From: Corallococcus sp. NCRR
Lineage (GTDB): Bacteria; Myxococcota; Myxococcia; Myxococcales; Myxococcaceae
Assembly: GCF_026965535.1 (NCBI RefSeq)
Contig: NZ_CP114039.1
Span: 4,402,001 to 4,466,000, forward strand
Reading direction: 5' to 3'
Length of the DNA stretch: 64,000 bases
The notes below the pieces were generated by a model that saw only the letters and a list, made by a program, of their open reading frames with translations, searched no databases and was not told the DNA's origin. Each line of letters starts with the position of its first letter. The stretch's first letter is position 1. The position numbers and the translations under genes are program-made. Shown piece after piece: positions 51,577-61,351 of the stretch.

Positions 51577-52077
51577 CTACTTGGAATCCACCACCAGCAC
51601 CATCCACCGGTCGGTGGCGTGGTCGATGCGCACGTTGGCGGCGCCGGCCTCCTGGAGCTGCAGCACCACGCGCTCCAGGAACTGGAGCTGCTCCGCGGTC
51701 GCGTCCACGAACACGTTGCGCGAACCGGGGCCCTTCGCCTTCGGCTTCTTCGCCGGCGCCGCACCCGCGTGCAGCTCCGGAGCCGCCGCGGCCTTCAGCA
51801 GCGTCCCCGCGTCCTCCGCCGTCACCTCGGACCGCTCGTCCTGCACGTCCACGTCCTGCTCCTCCTTGGGGGCGGCGGCCGGAGCGGCGGGCTGCGAGGC
51901 CAGCTCCTTCTTCGCCTGTTCGCGCAGCTCGTTGAACGTGCGCAGGTTGATGGTGGCGCCGAAGCGGTCCTTGAAGCTCTCCAGGGCGTCCTGGCGGCTC
52001 AGGTCAGGCTGGTTGCGGAAGAGGTCGAGCAGGAACGCGTGACGCTCCTGCGACTGCTCCTGGGAAGTCCTGGGCAT
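51577..52077 (-). CDS. Hypothetical protein with helical ends and Ala/Pro linker
   Basis: 166 residues. An N-terminal helical domain (RHAFLLDLFRNQPDLSRQDA) may be a small winged-helix or DNA-binding unit. A central Ala/Pro/Lys-rich linker leads to a C-terminal block ending WMVLVVDSK. No membrane segment or signal. It is convergent with the histidine kinase and downstream of the radical SAM gene on the same strand. Family not recognised. Confidence 0.7.
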   Translation of the reverse strand: MPRTSQEQSQERHAFLLDLFRNQPDLSRQDALESFKDRFGATINLRTFNELREQAKKELASQPAAPAAAPKEEQDVDVQDERSEVTAEDAGTLLKAAAAPELHAGAAPAKKPKAKGPGSRNVFVDATAEQLQFLERVVLQLQEAGAANVRIDHATDRWMVLVVDSK

Positions 52078-52141
52078 GGTGGTGTGGCTCCGGCGGTGTG
52101 GCCGCTTGAAGAAAGGCGGCGCACCCTATACCCGAGCCTCC

Positions 52142-52161
52142 CCCCGGAACGAAAGCCGGGG
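52142..52161 (-). terminator. Hairpin after the YgiQ-like gene
   Basis: CCCCGG and CCGGGG pair over six bases with loop AACGAAAG, a few bases beyond the stop of the leftward radical SAM gene. Weak T content follows. Confidence 0.35.
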
Positions 52162-52166
52162 ACCCG

Positions 52167-54194
52167 CTACCGCCCGCGAGGGCCCGGACGCGGCGTGCGG
52201 CCTCCACCCCGAGGCCCGGACGGACGCGGCTGCGCGGGCCGCGGCCACGCGTTCGTCGCCAGGCCCTCCTCCGCGTTCGAGCCTTCGGAGGAGCGGCGCA
52301 GGCGCGCGGCCTCCGCGGCGGACTCCGGCGGCACCAGCGCCTTGGGCCCCCGGCCAATGAGGTCCTCGCGCCCGGCCAGCTTCAGCGCCTCGCGCGCCAG
52401 CGGCCAGTGCTCCGGGTTCCAGTAGAGCAGGAGCGCCTTCTGCAGCCGCTTCTCGCGCAGGCCCTTCGCCGTGTACACGGGCTCCATCTTCAGCGGATCA
52501 AGCCCCGTGTAATACATGGCCGTGGCCACCGACATGGGCGTGGGGATGAAGTCCTGCACCTGGCGGGGCCGCTTGCCCTTCTCCTTCAGCCACTGCGCCA
52601 GCATCACCATGTCCTCCAGCGTGGAGCCGGGGTGGCCGCTGATGAAGTAGGCGATGTCGTACTGCTCCTTGCCCGCGTCCTCGCTGGCGCACGCGAACAT
52701 GTGCTGGAAGCGCTCGAAGCTCTCGATGCCGGGCTTCTTCATCTTCTCCAGCACGCGCGGCGACACGTGCTCCGGCGCCACGGACAGCTGGCCGCCCACG
52801 TGGTGCGCCGCCAGCTCCTTCACGTACTCCGGCGAGCGCTCCGCCAGGTCGTACCGCACGCCGCTCGCGATGAAGACGTGCTTCACGCCCGGCTCCTCGC
52901 GCACCTGCTTCATCAGCGAGATGAGCGGGCCGTGGTCCGTCTGGAGGTTCTCGCACACGCCCGGGTGCACGCAGGACAGCTTGCGGCAGCGGCTCTCGAT
53001 GTCCTCGCTCTTGCACTTGAGCTTGTACATGTTCGCCGTGGGCCCCCCCAGGTCCGTGATGGTCCCCCGGAAGTCCCCCATGCGCCGCAGCTCGCGCACC
53101 TCGCGCAGCACGCTCGCGGCGGAGCGGCTCTGGATGACGCGCCCCTCGTGCTCCGTGATGGAGCAGAAGGTGCAGCCGCCAAAGCACCCGCGCATCAGCA
53201 CCACCGAGTGCTTCACCGTCTCGTAGGCGGGGATGGGCTCCTGGTACATGGGGTGCGGCACGCGGTTGAACTTCAAGTCGTACAGCTCATCCATGGCCAC
53301 CGTGGCCGTGTCCCCGGGCTTCTGTCCGGCGCCGTCCTCCAGCGGCCGGGCGGGCGGGTTCATATAGATGGCGCGGTTGCCGTGGCGCTGCGCGATGGCG
53401 CGCGCGTTGCCGGGGTTGGTCTCCAGTTGGAAGTCCCGGCTCATCACCGCGAAGGCGCGCGTGTCCGCCACCACGTCCTCGTAGGAGGGCAGCACCACCA
53501 CCTTGTCCTTGTCCGCCGCGCGCTTCGCCGGGTCCGCCTCCAGGACCTTCATCGCCGCGTCGTTGATGAGGTGCGCGGTGCCCCGGATGTCCTTCAGGTC
53601 CTCGATGCGCTCGCCCCGGTGGAGCCGGTCGGCGATCTCCCAGATGGGCCGCTCGCCCATGCCGAACACCAGCAGGTCCGCCTTGGCGTCGAAGAGGATG
53701 GAGCGGCGCACCTTCTCGCTCCAGTAGTCGAAGTGCGCGATGCGCCGCAGGCTGGCCTCGATGCCGCCCAGCACGATGGGCACGTCCGGGAAGGCCTCCC
53801 GGCAGCGCTGCGCGTAGACGATGGAGGCCCGGTCCGGCCGGCAGTTGGTGCGCCCGCCCGGGCTGTACTGGTCCTCCGAGCGGTTCTTCTTCTGGGCCGT
53901 CAGCCGGTTGAGCATCGAATCCAGGTTGCCCGCCGCCACCCCGAAGAACAGCCGGGGCGCCCCCAGGGCCTTGAAGGGCTCCGCCGAGTGCCAGTCCGGC
54001 TGGGGGATGAGCCCCACCTTGAAGCCCCGCCCCTCCAGGAAGCGCGCGATGAGCACCGGGCCGAAGGCCGGGTGGTCCACGTAGGCGTCGCCGCTCACGA
54101 TGATGATGTCGCACTGCTCCCACCCCCGGGCCTGCATGTCGGCACGGGTGACGGGAAGGAACGGGTGGGCGTGACGCGGGGCGATGGAGGCCAT
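52167..54194 (-). CDS. YgiQ-family radical SAM protein
   Basis: 675 residues. The radical SAM cluster motif is [18 protein letters not shown], a CxxxCxxC set, near residue 330. The N-terminal half has the YgiQ pattern [18 protein letters not shown] and [17 protein letters not shown], as in cobalamin-binding-like radical SAM proteins. The C-terminal 60 residues are low complexity with many Arg and Pro. I chose the ATG at 54194 because it has GAGGGG nine bases upstream and begins the family-like sequence; a longer frame runs upstream. The reaction of YgiQ proteins is not established. Confidence 0.9.
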   Translation of the reverse strand: MASIAPRHAHPFLPVTRADMQARGWEQCDIIIVSGDAYVDHPAFGPVLIARFLEGRGFKVGLIPQPDWHSAEPFKALGAPRLFFGVAAGNLDSMLNRLTAQKKNRSEDQYSPGGRTNCRPDRASIVYAQRCREAFPDVPIVLGGIEASLRRIAHFDYWSEKVRRSILFDAKADLLVFGMGERPIWEIADRLHRGERIEDLKDIRGTAHLINDAAMKVLEADPAKRAADKDKVVVLPSYEDVVADTRAFAVMSRDFQLETNPGNARAIAQRHGNRAIYMNPPARPLEDGAGQKPGDTATVAMDELYDLKFNRVPHPMYQEPIPAYETVKHSVVLMRGCFGGCTFCSITEHEGRVIQSRSAASVLREVRELRRMGDFRGTITDLGGPTANMYKLKCKSEDIESRCRKLSCVHPGVCENLQTDHGPLISLMKQVREEPGVKHVFIASGVRYDLAERSPEYVKELAAHHVGGQLSVAPEHVSPRVLEKMKKPGIESFERFQHMFACASEDAGKEQYDIAYFISGHPGSTLEDMVMLAQWLKEKGKRPRQVQDFIPTPMSVATAMYYTGLDPLKMEPVYTAKGLREKRLQKALLLYWNPEHWPLAREALKLAGREDLIGRGPKALVPPESAAEAARLRRSSEGSNAEEGLATNAWPRPAQPRPSGPRGGGRTPRPGPRGR

Positions 54195-54543
54195 GGCTTG
54201 GGTCCCCTCAACAGCGGGGGAAGGCCCAACCAACCCCATCAGGGCGGGCGCTGTCCACTGCGACGGCCGCCTGCCCCCCTGTTCCCCGAGAGACCGGCAA
54301 CCCGTCAGGTCGTCCAAATCCAGACGCGGAGTGCACCGTTTCTCGACTCCTCGCAAAGACAGACAGCAGGGTCATTGGGGATCCAACAGGGTGTCTGTGT
54401 ATACCTGGACCTGGGTACAGGCTTGCCCGTATTGCTAGAAAAATCCGGTTGTGGCAGAGAATTGTCCACGGGCCCGGCTGTCATTGTCTGGCGTCAGGGC
54501 TGCTCCCCTCATCCCCCGCACCGCCTTCTCATTGGAGAGAGTC
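54195..54543. promoter_or_regulatory. Divergent intergenic region, 349 bases
   Basis: It separates the YgiQ-like gene (left) from a secreted lipoprotein (right). The right half, 54355-54450, is A/T-richer (for example GTGTATACCT and TTGCTAGAAAAAT) and probably holds the lipoprotein promoter. I could not assign firm -35/-10 boxes. No gene is supported. Confidence 0.45.
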
Positions 54544-55692
54544 ATGTCCTTGCGCCGTCCTCTGTCGTTCTTTGCCTCCCTGCTGATGCTGGGCGGCTGT
54601 GGTGTGGAAACCCTGGAGGAGGGCGCGGGGCCGCGTCAGTCCAAGGCCGCGTTGCACACGGGCATCGACCTGGCGGCGACCGGGTTGGGCGTGACGTGTG
54701 ATGACGGCCAGGTGGCGACGGTGACGGGCTTCATCGTCAACGAGGCGCCGACGGGCATCGACCCCTCGGTGGCGGGCATCTACGCCGGGGACCCGGCGGA
54801 GGGCGGCACGCTGCTGGCGACGGTGAATGTGCCGTGGCTGGTGGGTAAGGAGCGCTATGCCTTCGAGGCGGCGGTGCAGTTGCCGGAGGGCGTGCAGAAG
54901 CTGTTCGTGGTCGCGGACCACACGAACTTCTTCCCGGAGGACAGCGAGGAGAACAACACGGCGACGCTGACGCTGGCGGCGGGCGGCGGCTGTCTGGTGA
55001 ACCAGGCGCCGGTGGCGCTGTGCAAGAACGTGACGGTGTCCGCGAACGCGTCGTGTGGGGCGTCCGCGTCCATCGACAATGGCTCGTATGATCCGGATGG
55101 CTTCCCGCAGCCCCTGAGCATCACGGCGAGCCCGGCGGGCCAGTACCCGGTGGGCACGACGCCGGTGACGCTCACGGTGTCGGACGGGATGGACTCGGCC
55201 ACGTGCTCGGCCACGGTGACGGTGGTGGACGATGCCGCGCCGGTGGCCGGGGCGAGCAAGAACCTGGTCCTGGCCCGCACGCTGGGCGCGGACTACAAGA
55301 CGGTGACCCTGGCGGACTGCGCGCAGCCGGCGGTGGACACCTGCGGCGGGACGCTGGACCTGCAGCAGTCGGCGTCCATCATCCGCGTGGAGTCGGACGA
55401 GTCCGAGGACGCGCTGTTCAGCCTGGCGCTCTTCAAGTGCCAGGACATCAAGCTGAGCGCGGACCGCAAGTCCGCGCAGCTGCGCGCGGAGTCCAGCCTG
55501 CTGGGCAACGGCCGCGTCTACACGATGGTGTACTCGGTGGCGGACGCGTCCGGGAACGCGACCCTCGGCACCTGCAAGGTGAAGGTGCCCAGCCTCCAGG
55601 GAATCCTCTCCGTGGGCGTGGGGCCCGTGTACTGCCAGGGCGACGGTTGCCCGGCGGGCACGGGCGGTGGGCTGCTCTGCCCGCTGCTGTAG
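54544..55692 (+). CDS. Secreted lipoprotein with CARDB-like and HYR-like beta domains
   Basis: 382 residues. Lipobox LGGC follows a hydrophobic signal. The first domain (GIDLAATGLGVTCDDG, then FFPEDSEENNTATLTL) resembles CARDB adhesion-like domains. The second (YPVGTTPVTLTVSDG, SATCSATVTVVDDAAP) matches the HYR/Ig-like beta fold. The end is Gly/Cys-rich. GGAGAGAG precedes the ATG. Probably a surface protein; ligand unknown. A GC hairpin follows. Confidence 0.82.
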   Translation: MSLRRPLSFFASLLMLGGCGVETLEEGAGPRQSKAALHTGIDLAATGLGVTCDDGQVATVTGFIVNEAPTGIDPSVAGIYAGDPAEGGTLLATVNVPWLVGKERYAFEAAVQLPEGVQKLFVVADHTNFFPEDSEENNTATLTLAAGGGCLVNQAPVALCKNVTVSANASCGASASIDNGSYDPDGFPQPLSITASPAGQYPVGTTPVTLTVSDGMDSATCSATVTVVDDAAPVAGASKNLVLARTLGADYKTVTLADCAQPAVDTCGGTLDLQQSASIIRVESDESEDALFSLALFKCQDIKLSADRKSAQLRAESSLLGNGRVYTMVYSVADASGNATLGTCKVKVPSLQGILSVGVGPVYCQGDGCPAGTGGGLLCPLL

Positions 55693-55719
55693 TCGCCACG
55701 GAGCTCCAAGGCGGTGGAT

Positions 55720-55758
55720 GACGGCCCGGGTCCGCGAGTGTGCGCGGCCCGGGCTGTC
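55720..55758 (+). terminator. Hairpin downstream of the 54544-55692 lipoprotein gene
   Basis: GACGGCCCGGG pairs with CCCGGGCTGTC over 11 positions (one G-U) around a 17-base loop, 28 bases after the stop. There is no T run. Confidence 0.5.
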
Positions 55759-55909
55759 GTGCGTGAAGGGGGCTCGGGCTTCACCGGTGGTGCAGGCATG
55801 CGAGGGGGCCCCGCGTGCGTTGACGCAGATCGCTGCCTCCCCTAGCTTGGCCGGCTCCCGGCACCGCTCCTTTCCGAGGTGAGGAAGGGCCGCGCCGCGA
55901 GCACCCCGT

Positions 55910-58900
55910 ATGATGCGCAGGACGGACGAGGAGTCGGGTCAGGGGGAGGCGCCGCGGGACGAGCGTGCTCCGGATGACCTCATGCCCGTGCTCCGCGTGG
56001 AGTACGACACCGACGTCCAGGAAGGCCAGACCGCGCCCGTGCTCCGGGTCCGCTCGTCATGGCCGCCGCGGGAGTGGGAGGACGCCGCGCCCGCGCCGAA
56101 GGTGACGGAAGTGAAGGGCAGGGCGTCCGCGAAGCCGAGGACGCTGACATTCAGGGAGCTGGACTCCGCGGCGCTGAAGTCCACGCCCCCCTCCCACCGC
56201 GTGAACCGCGCGCTTCCCCCGCGTCCCGCCGCCCAGGGGGAGCCTGGCGTGGCGGAGGACTCCGCGCCTTCGCGGGACCGCGAGTCGTCGCGACCGGCTG
56301 GAGCTGACACCGCCGAGGCGAACGCCGTCGCCACGGGCGCATCGACGAGAGCCCCCATCGGAGGGGAGGCTCTGCCTGGGGCTGGCATCGCCGAGGCGAC
56401 TGCCGCGTTGGGGCGAGCTTCCATCGGGGAGGGTGCTCCGCGCCCTGCCGACGCTGGCCCAGCCCGCGCGCCGAACAACGAGGCGCTGGTAACGCCTGGA
56501 GTAGGGCCCTTCGGCGCGCACGTTGCTCCGCCCGCGCCGGACCTCGTCCGCGTGGACGACGTGGCGGACGCGCGTCCCCCGGAGGAAGCACCGGCCCGCG
56601 ACGTGTCCGCCTCCGGCGACGTCACCCCCGCGGAGCGCGAGGCCATGCAGGCCGTCGTGTCCTCCGGGCGCCGCCGGGAACAGTGGGTGGCCCCCACGTA
56701 CCTTCCGGAGGACCTGCGCGACGCGCTGGTGGCCGAGCGCAGCCAGTACCGCGCGCAGCGGCTCCAGGATGCACGCGAGGTGGGCATGGCCGGGCCCGGC
56801 GTGCTGGGCCTGGTGCCCGTTCCCGCCGCGGATCCGGACTGGTCCGGCGGCTCGCTGCTCGGCTTCCTGGGCGAGGAGCTGGTCTTCGCCGGGAACATCG
56901 TCCACCTGGACTTCGAGTCCGGCCGCGTCTTCGCCTCCTCCGACTCCGGAGAAGACCTGGACCGGCGCGTCCTCTCCTGCGAGCGCTGGTGCTACCGGCC
57001 CTACGACTTCGCGGAGGCCCTGTGCGCCGCCGCGGCCGCCTACGAGGACCGCGTCACCGACCTCTCCAACGCCCTGGCGCGAGCGAAGGGCGAGCTCCTC
57101 CCGTCCTCCCCGTCCCCCCGCGACGCGGAGCTCATCCCCGTGGACCGGCTGTGGCGCCAGCCGTGGGGCAGCATCTGGGGCCCTCCCGGCACCGGCAAGA
57201 CCACCGCCGTCGCGGACCTCATCGCCCGCGCCCTGCGCGCCTACCCGCATGAGCGCATCCTCGCGGTGGCCCCCACCAACCGCGCCGCGGACGAGCTGGT
57301 GATGCGCGTCAGCGCCCTGCTGGAGCGCGACCCCATCCCCCTGCGCCCCCTGGCCCGCAGCATCTTCCGAGGCGGCACCGGCGCCAGCGAGGCCCTCCAC
57401 AAGCTGCCCACCGTGGCGCTGGAGGAGAACAAGACGAGCAAGCTGCTCAACACCATCCAGGAGCGCGAACGCGAGCTCGCCCTGGAGCGGGCCCGGGGCG
57501 GCGCCGCGCCGGAGCTCGCCCGCATGCAGGCGGAGCTGCGCGGCCTGCGCGGCCGCGTGAAGGACCCCACGCTGAAGGAAGCGGAGAAGGGCGACAGCCC
57601 CCTCATGGTCCTCACCGTGCACCGCGCCCTGCGGCTGGTGTCGGAGCTGGAAGGCGAGGAGACCTTCCAGCGGCTCGTGGTGGACGAGGCCGGCATGGTG
57701 ACGCGCGCGGCGACGGCGCTGCTGGCCCCGCTGGCCCGGCAGGTGACGCTCGCGGGAGACCCCAAGCAGATCGGCCCGGTGAGCCGCGCGGCGGAAGGGG
57801 CGGGGAAGGGCACCCAGACGTGGCTGCGCGCCAGCGCCCTGTCCCACCTGGAGGACGCGGTGAAGGACGCGGAGCGCCCGGACGTGCTGCTGCTGCGCAC
57901 CCAGCACCGCATGCACCCGGACATCGCGAAGGTGGTGAGCCACTTCTGCTACGGCGGCGCGCTGGAGGACGGCGACCTCGTGAAGGACCGGGCCCAGAAG
58001 CCCCCGCCCGTGCCCGCCTTCCCGTCCCGCGCGATGTGGCTGGTGCTGGATGGCCTGAGCCGCGACACCCGCCGCCTCACGCACGGCCGGGGCGAGACGG
58101 GCTCCGGCTACCAGCGCGAGCTGTCCGCCGAGCTCGCCGTGACGCTGGCCCGCCAGGCCGTGCGCCTGGGCCTCACGGTGCTGTGCGTGACGCCCTACCG
58201 CGCGCAGGCGGCGCTGTTGCGCAAGCTGGGCAACGCGGCGGGCCTGCGCCACGACATGTTCAGCGCCTCCACCATCCACCGCCAGCAGGGCACCCAGTAC
58301 GACGTGGTGATGGTGGACACCGTGGCCGGAGGCCGGCCCTTCCCGCCGCACACGCTGGTGCCCATCCTCAACGTCGCCGCCAGCCGCGCGAAGGAATACC
58401 TGCTGGTGCTCGCCTCGCGCGCGGAGGCCCGCGCCTCGCCCGTGCCCGCGCGCTTCCTGTCGCTGCTCCCCCGCGTGCGCGTCCACGCCGGCACGCCGCC
58501 GAAGCTGGAGCTGCTCGCCACCCAGCCGCGTCCCCCGCCTCCGCCCCCGCCGCCGCTGGTGCCCATGGGCCTGGGCGGCGAGATCGCGGGCGGCAGGGAC
58601 ACGGGGCCGCTCTTCACCCAGGAGCAGGTGTCCCTCTTCGAGCGCCGCTTCGACGACGGCCACCACCTGGTGCGCGGCGTGGCCGGCAGCGGCAAGACGT
58701 ACGTGCTGGCGCACTGGGCCGCGCGCTACCTGCTGGAGAACCCGCGCGCCCGGGTGCTGGTGTCCTTCTACAACCGCTCGCTCGCGCCGCTCGTGGACAA
58801 GCTGCTCATGGAGGCGCTCACCGTGCGCGCCCCGGAGCAGGTGCGCGCGCTCAGGGCCCAGGTGACGGTGAAGCACGTGGGCGCGCTGCGGCGCCTGGAG

Positions 58901-59842
58901 CCGCACACCTTCGACGCCGTCTTCGTGGACGAGGCGCAGGACATGGACGCCCAGGGCCTGGCCGCCCTGCACGCGCTGGTGCGCCCCCGCGTGGGCGAGG
59001 ACGGCCGCGAGTCCCGCTGCTTCCAGTTGTTCATGGACGACTCGCAGAACGTCTACGGCCAGGTGCCCATCGACAGCCTGAAGGAGCAGCTCCCCGAAGG
59101 GCTCTCCTTCCGGGGCCGCACCCGCGTGCTCAAGGAGACCTTCCGCGCCACGCGCGACATCCTCGACGTGGCCTTCAACGTCGTGCTGGACCCGCTGCGC
59201 CAGCACCGCGTCACCGACCCCGGCATGCGCGAGTACATGAAGGCCGGAGAGCTGGCCCGCGAGCGGCTCCTGTGGTTGCCGGAGGAGACGCTGGAGGGGC
59301 TCTACCGCGTGCAGTCCACCGAGCGCGGCGGCGTGCTGCCCCAGGTGAAGGACTTCGCCTCCAGCACCAGCGAGGCGCGCTGGGTGGCCAAGGAGATTGC
59401 CCGGCTGGTGCGCGAGGAGGGCGTCCACCCGGGCGACATCCTGGTGGTGGCGCCGGTGATGCCCGCGTCGTTCACGGACGCGCTGCGCAAGGCGGGCGTG
59501 CCCGCGGAGGCCTACGGCGGCAAGGGCGGACGGGACGTGACGGACTTCCGGGTGAGCGGCGTGGACCACGTGCGCGCCACCACGGTGTTCTCCTGCAAGG
59601 GCCACGAGTGCCCCGTCGTCTTCTTCGCGGGACTGGAGGCCCTGGACTCCATCGAGGCGTGGATGGCGGGCGCCCGCCAGCGCAACGAGCGCGAGAACGA
59701 ACGCATCCGCCGCGCGATGTTCTACGTGGGGGCCACCCGCGCGATGAAGCGCCAGTACCTCACCGGCGTGCGGGGGGGCCGCTTCCTCCGGGTGGCCGCG
59801 TCCTACGTGGAGACGCTGTCCGGCCACCGCCCGGCGCCCTGA
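55910..59842 (+). CDS. Tandem fusion of two superfamily 1 helicase modules
   Basis: 1310 residues. The first 230 or so are low-complexity and probably disordered. Module 1 is Upf1/AAA_11-12-like: Walker A GPPGTGKTT (near 424), VVDEAGMV, GDPKQIGPVS, RTQHRMHPDIA, VTPYRAQAALL and NVAASRAKEYL. Module 2 is UvrD/RecD-like: Walker A GVAGSGKTY (near 922), VFVDEAQDMD, DDSQNVYGQ, ETFRATRDIL, FSCKGHECPVVF and YVGATRAMKRQ. Both motors keep their ATPase residues. Expected to act on nucleic acids in the cytoplasm; the substrate is unknown. Start ATG has an in-frame ATG right after it. No nuclease domain is visible. Confidence 0.92.
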   Translation: MMRRTDEESGQGEAPRDERAPDDLMPVLRVEYDTDVQEGQTAPVLRVRSSWPPREWEDAAPAPKVTEVKGRASAKPRTLTFRELDSAALKSTPPSHRVNRALPPRPAAQGEPGVAEDSAPSRDRESSRPAGADTAEANAVATGASTRAPIGGEALPGAGIAEATAALGRASIGEGAPRPADAGPARAPNNEALVTPGVGPFGAHVAPPAPDLVRVDDVADARPPEEAPARDVSASGDVTPAEREAMQAVVSSGRRREQWVAPTYLPEDLRDALVAERSQYRAQRLQDAREVGMAGPGVLGLVPVPAADPDWSGGSLLGFLGEELVFAGNIVHLDFESGRVFASSDSGEDLDRRVLSCERWCYRPYDFAEALCAAAAAYEDRVTDLSNALARAKGELLPSSPSPRDAELIPVDRLWRQPWGSIWGPPGTGKTTAVADLIARALRAYPHERILAVAPTNRAADELVMRVSALLERDPIPLRPLARSIFRGGTGASEALHKLPTVALEENKTSKLLNTIQERERELALERARGGAAPELARMQAELRGLRGRVKDPTLKEAEKGDSPLMVLTVHRALRLVSELEGEETFQRLVVDEAGMVTRAATALLAPLARQVTLAGDPKQIGPVSRAAEGAGKGTQTWLRASALSHLEDAVKDAERPDVLLLRTQHRMHPDIAKVVSHFCYGGALEDGDLVKDRAQKPPPVPAFPSRAMWLVLDGLSRDTRRLTHGRGETGSGYQRELSAELAVTLARQAVRLGLTVLCVTPYRAQAALLRKLGNAAGLRHDMFSASTIHRQQGTQYDVVMVDTVAGGRPFPPHTLVPILNVAASRAKEYLLVLASRAEARASPVPARFLSLLPRVRVHAGTPPKLELLATQPRPPPPPPPPLVPMGLGGEIAGGRDTGPLFTQEQVSLFERRFDDGHHLVRGVAGSGKTYVLAHWAARYLLENPRARVLVSFYNRSLAPLVDKLLMEALTVRAPEQVRALRAQVTVKHVGALRRLEPHTFDAVFVDEAQDMDAQGLAALHALVRPRVGEDGRESRCFQLFMDDSQNVYGQVPIDSLKEQLPEGLSFRGRTRVLKETFRATRDILDVAFNVVLDPLRQHRVTDPGMREYMKAGELARERLLWLPEETLEGLYRVQSTERGGVLPQVKDFASSTSEARWVAKEIARLVREEGVHPGDILVVAPVMPASFTDALRKAGVPAEAYGGKGGRDVTDFRVSGVDHVRATTVFSCKGHECPVVFFAGLEALDSIEAWMAGARQRNERENERIRRAMFYVGATRAMKRQYLTGVRGGRFLRVAASYVETLSGHRPAP

Positions 59843-59852
59843 GACAGGGCGC
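59834..59852. terminator. Hairpin spanning the helicase stop codon
   Basis: GCGCCCTG and CAGGGCGC pair perfectly over eight bases with an AGA loop. The helicase TGA lies within the stem-loop. The gene pair is convergent. Similar hairpins mark other convergent ends in this window. Confidence 0.5.
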
Positions 59853-59860
59853 GGGACTTG

Positions 59861-60229
59861 TTACATCCGCCAGCCGCCAGGCACGCCCGCGCTCTTGCCG
59901 AACGCCGGCTGCGCGTACACCTCGCGGAAGCGCGCACGCAGCAAATCGAACGTCTGCTGGAGGTCCGGCGCCGCGGCGCGCGTGTCCGGCAGCTGTCCGC
60001 CCATCCGCGCGAAGCAGCGGTTCATGGCGCCATCCAGCCACTGCGTCACGGCCGCGGTGTCCTGGTCCTGAAGCCGCTCGAACACGGACAGGGCGCGCTC
60101 CAGCGTCTCGCCGACCAGCTCCGTGGAGTCGACCGCACTCCCAGCGCAAAGCTTCGCGGCCCGAACCTCCAGGGCCGGACGATGCTTGCGAACAAACTCC
60201 CCGAAGGCATGCAGATTCACGGTGACCAT
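59861..60229 (-). CDS. Sigma-factor region-2-like small protein
   Basis: 122 residues. FGEFVRKHRPALEVRAAKL, then DSTELVGETLERALSVFERL, resembles region 2 of ECF sigma factors, but region 4 and its DNA-binding helix-turn-helix are missing. The end is unlike sigma factors. It may be a degenerate sigma fragment or a protein that binds core polymerase or an anti-sigma factor. Start ATG is at 60229. It is convergent with the helicase gene. Confidence 0.65.
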   Translation of the reverse strand: MVTVNLHAFGEFVRKHRPALEVRAAKLCAGSAVDSTELVGETLERALSVFERLQDQDTAAVTQWLDGAMNRCFARMGGQLPDTRAAAPDLQQTFDLLRARFREVYAQPAFGKSAGVPGGWRM

Positions 60230-60331
60230 TCTTAACCCTTCGCCCCCTCGATGTCAGAACGCCGGACGCGAAAATCCTTGGCTGCCGGACACCGCAAATC
60301 GTGTCGGTGGAAAAGGATGGTGGGATGAATC

Positions 60332-60493
60332 ATGTATCACTCTCCGTCCTGGCAGGCGAGGGACCGGGAGCAGTTCCTCCAGGCCGTGGGTCGGGCGGGC
60401 CACCCGGTGGGAGTGGGCAGACCCAGGGGGGCCGCGTTGTTCTCCGGCGCGTTTCAAGGAAAGCGAGAGACATGCGGCGCACGGTGGAGCTGA
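60332..60493 (+). CDS. Possible small protein before the hydrolase gene
   Basis: 53 residues beginning MYHSPSWQARDREQFLQA. G/C third positions dominate and a GGTGGG site precedes the ATG. It overlaps the start of the hydrolase gene by 22 bases. No known family; it may be a small regulatory leader or a chance frame. Confidence 0.25.
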   Translation: MYHSPSWQARDREQFLQAVGRAGHPVGVGRPRGAALFSGAFQGKRETCGARWS

Positions 60494-61266
60494 CGGACAT
60501 GGCAGGGAATGACGAGGGGCCTCGTGTCCTCTTGTTGCCCGGGCTGGGCGCGCGTGGATCAGGCTTTCGTGAGCTCGCCCTGCGGCTGACGGACGTGGCG
60601 CGCCCCGTCATGGTCGAGTACCCGGAAGGCGAGCACGCCGCGTGCGGCGCGAGGGCGCTGGCGGAGCAGGTGCTGCGCGTCACGGGGACCGTGGACGCGG
60701 TGGTGGCCAGCTCCTTTGGCGGCATGGTGGCGGCGCACCTGGCCGCGGGCGGCGCGACGCGCGGCGTCGCATTCCTGGGGGCCTTCACCCGAACCGAGCA
60801 CGTGGGGCCTCGCGGAAGGCTCATCGCGATGATGGGACCCATCGCGGTGCTGGGGCGCCCCGGACGCGTCGCGGCGTCGCTGGCGGCGTGGCGGCCGGTG
60901 GCCTCGCATCAGGTTGCGGACGTGGTGCCCACCACGGCGCTGGAGCGGCTGACGGCGCTGCGGCGCGCGTTCTCCATCCACGCGGAGCCGCCTCCGCCGG
61001 ACCTGCGCCCGCTGAACGTGTCGTGTCTGTGCATCCAGGGGGACCGCGACGTGCTGGTGCCGCCGTCCTCGCTGGAGCGGCTGGCCGCGTCGCTGCCGGA
61101 GGGCACGCCCCGGCACCTGCTGCGCGGCGCGGGACACGTGCCCTATTTCTCGCACCCGGAAGCGTGCGCGCGGCTGCTCACGCCGTGGCTCCAGGCGCTC
61201 GCGCCCGCGGGACTCGCGGCGCTGTCGGCCCGGGGACTGACGCCGGACCTGGGCTCCGTGGCTTGA
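60472..61266 (+). CDS. Alpha/beta hydrolase
   Basis: 264 residues. Strand and oxyanion region VLLLPGLGARGSGF, nucleophile elbow VVASSFGGMVAAHLA (Ser near 74, with Ala in place of the first Gly of GxSxG), acid region CIQGDRDVLVP, and catalytic His in GAGHVPYFSHPEA. Intact catalytic triad by position. Start chosen where the family-like sequence begins; AAGGAAAG lies upstream. Substrate is unknown. Not obviously linked to its neighbours. Confidence 0.82.
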   Translation: MRRTVELTDMAGNDEGPRVLLLPGLGARGSGFRELALRLTDVARPVMVEYPEGEHAACGARALAEQVLRVTGTVDAVVASSFGGMVAAHLAAGGATRGVAFLGAFTRTEHVGPRGRLIAMMGPIAVLGRPGRVAASLAAWRPVASHQVADVVPTTALERLTALRRAFSIHAEPPPPDLRPLNVSCLCIQGDRDVLVPPSSLERLAASLPEGTPRHLLRGAGHVPYFSHPEACARLLTPWLQALAPAGLAALSARGLTPDLGSVA

Positions 61267-61351
61267 CAGGGGGCGCGCGCGGGCAACGGATCCACCCGCC
61301 TGGCGGGGGGGTGTACGGATGCGGGCGCGGGAAGTAGTTTCGCCTCCGCCG

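Noticed and set aside
56057..59827. 1256-residue leftward frame opposite the helicase
   Set aside because: His/Gln/Ala-rich antisense shadow; the rightward frame has all helicase motifs.
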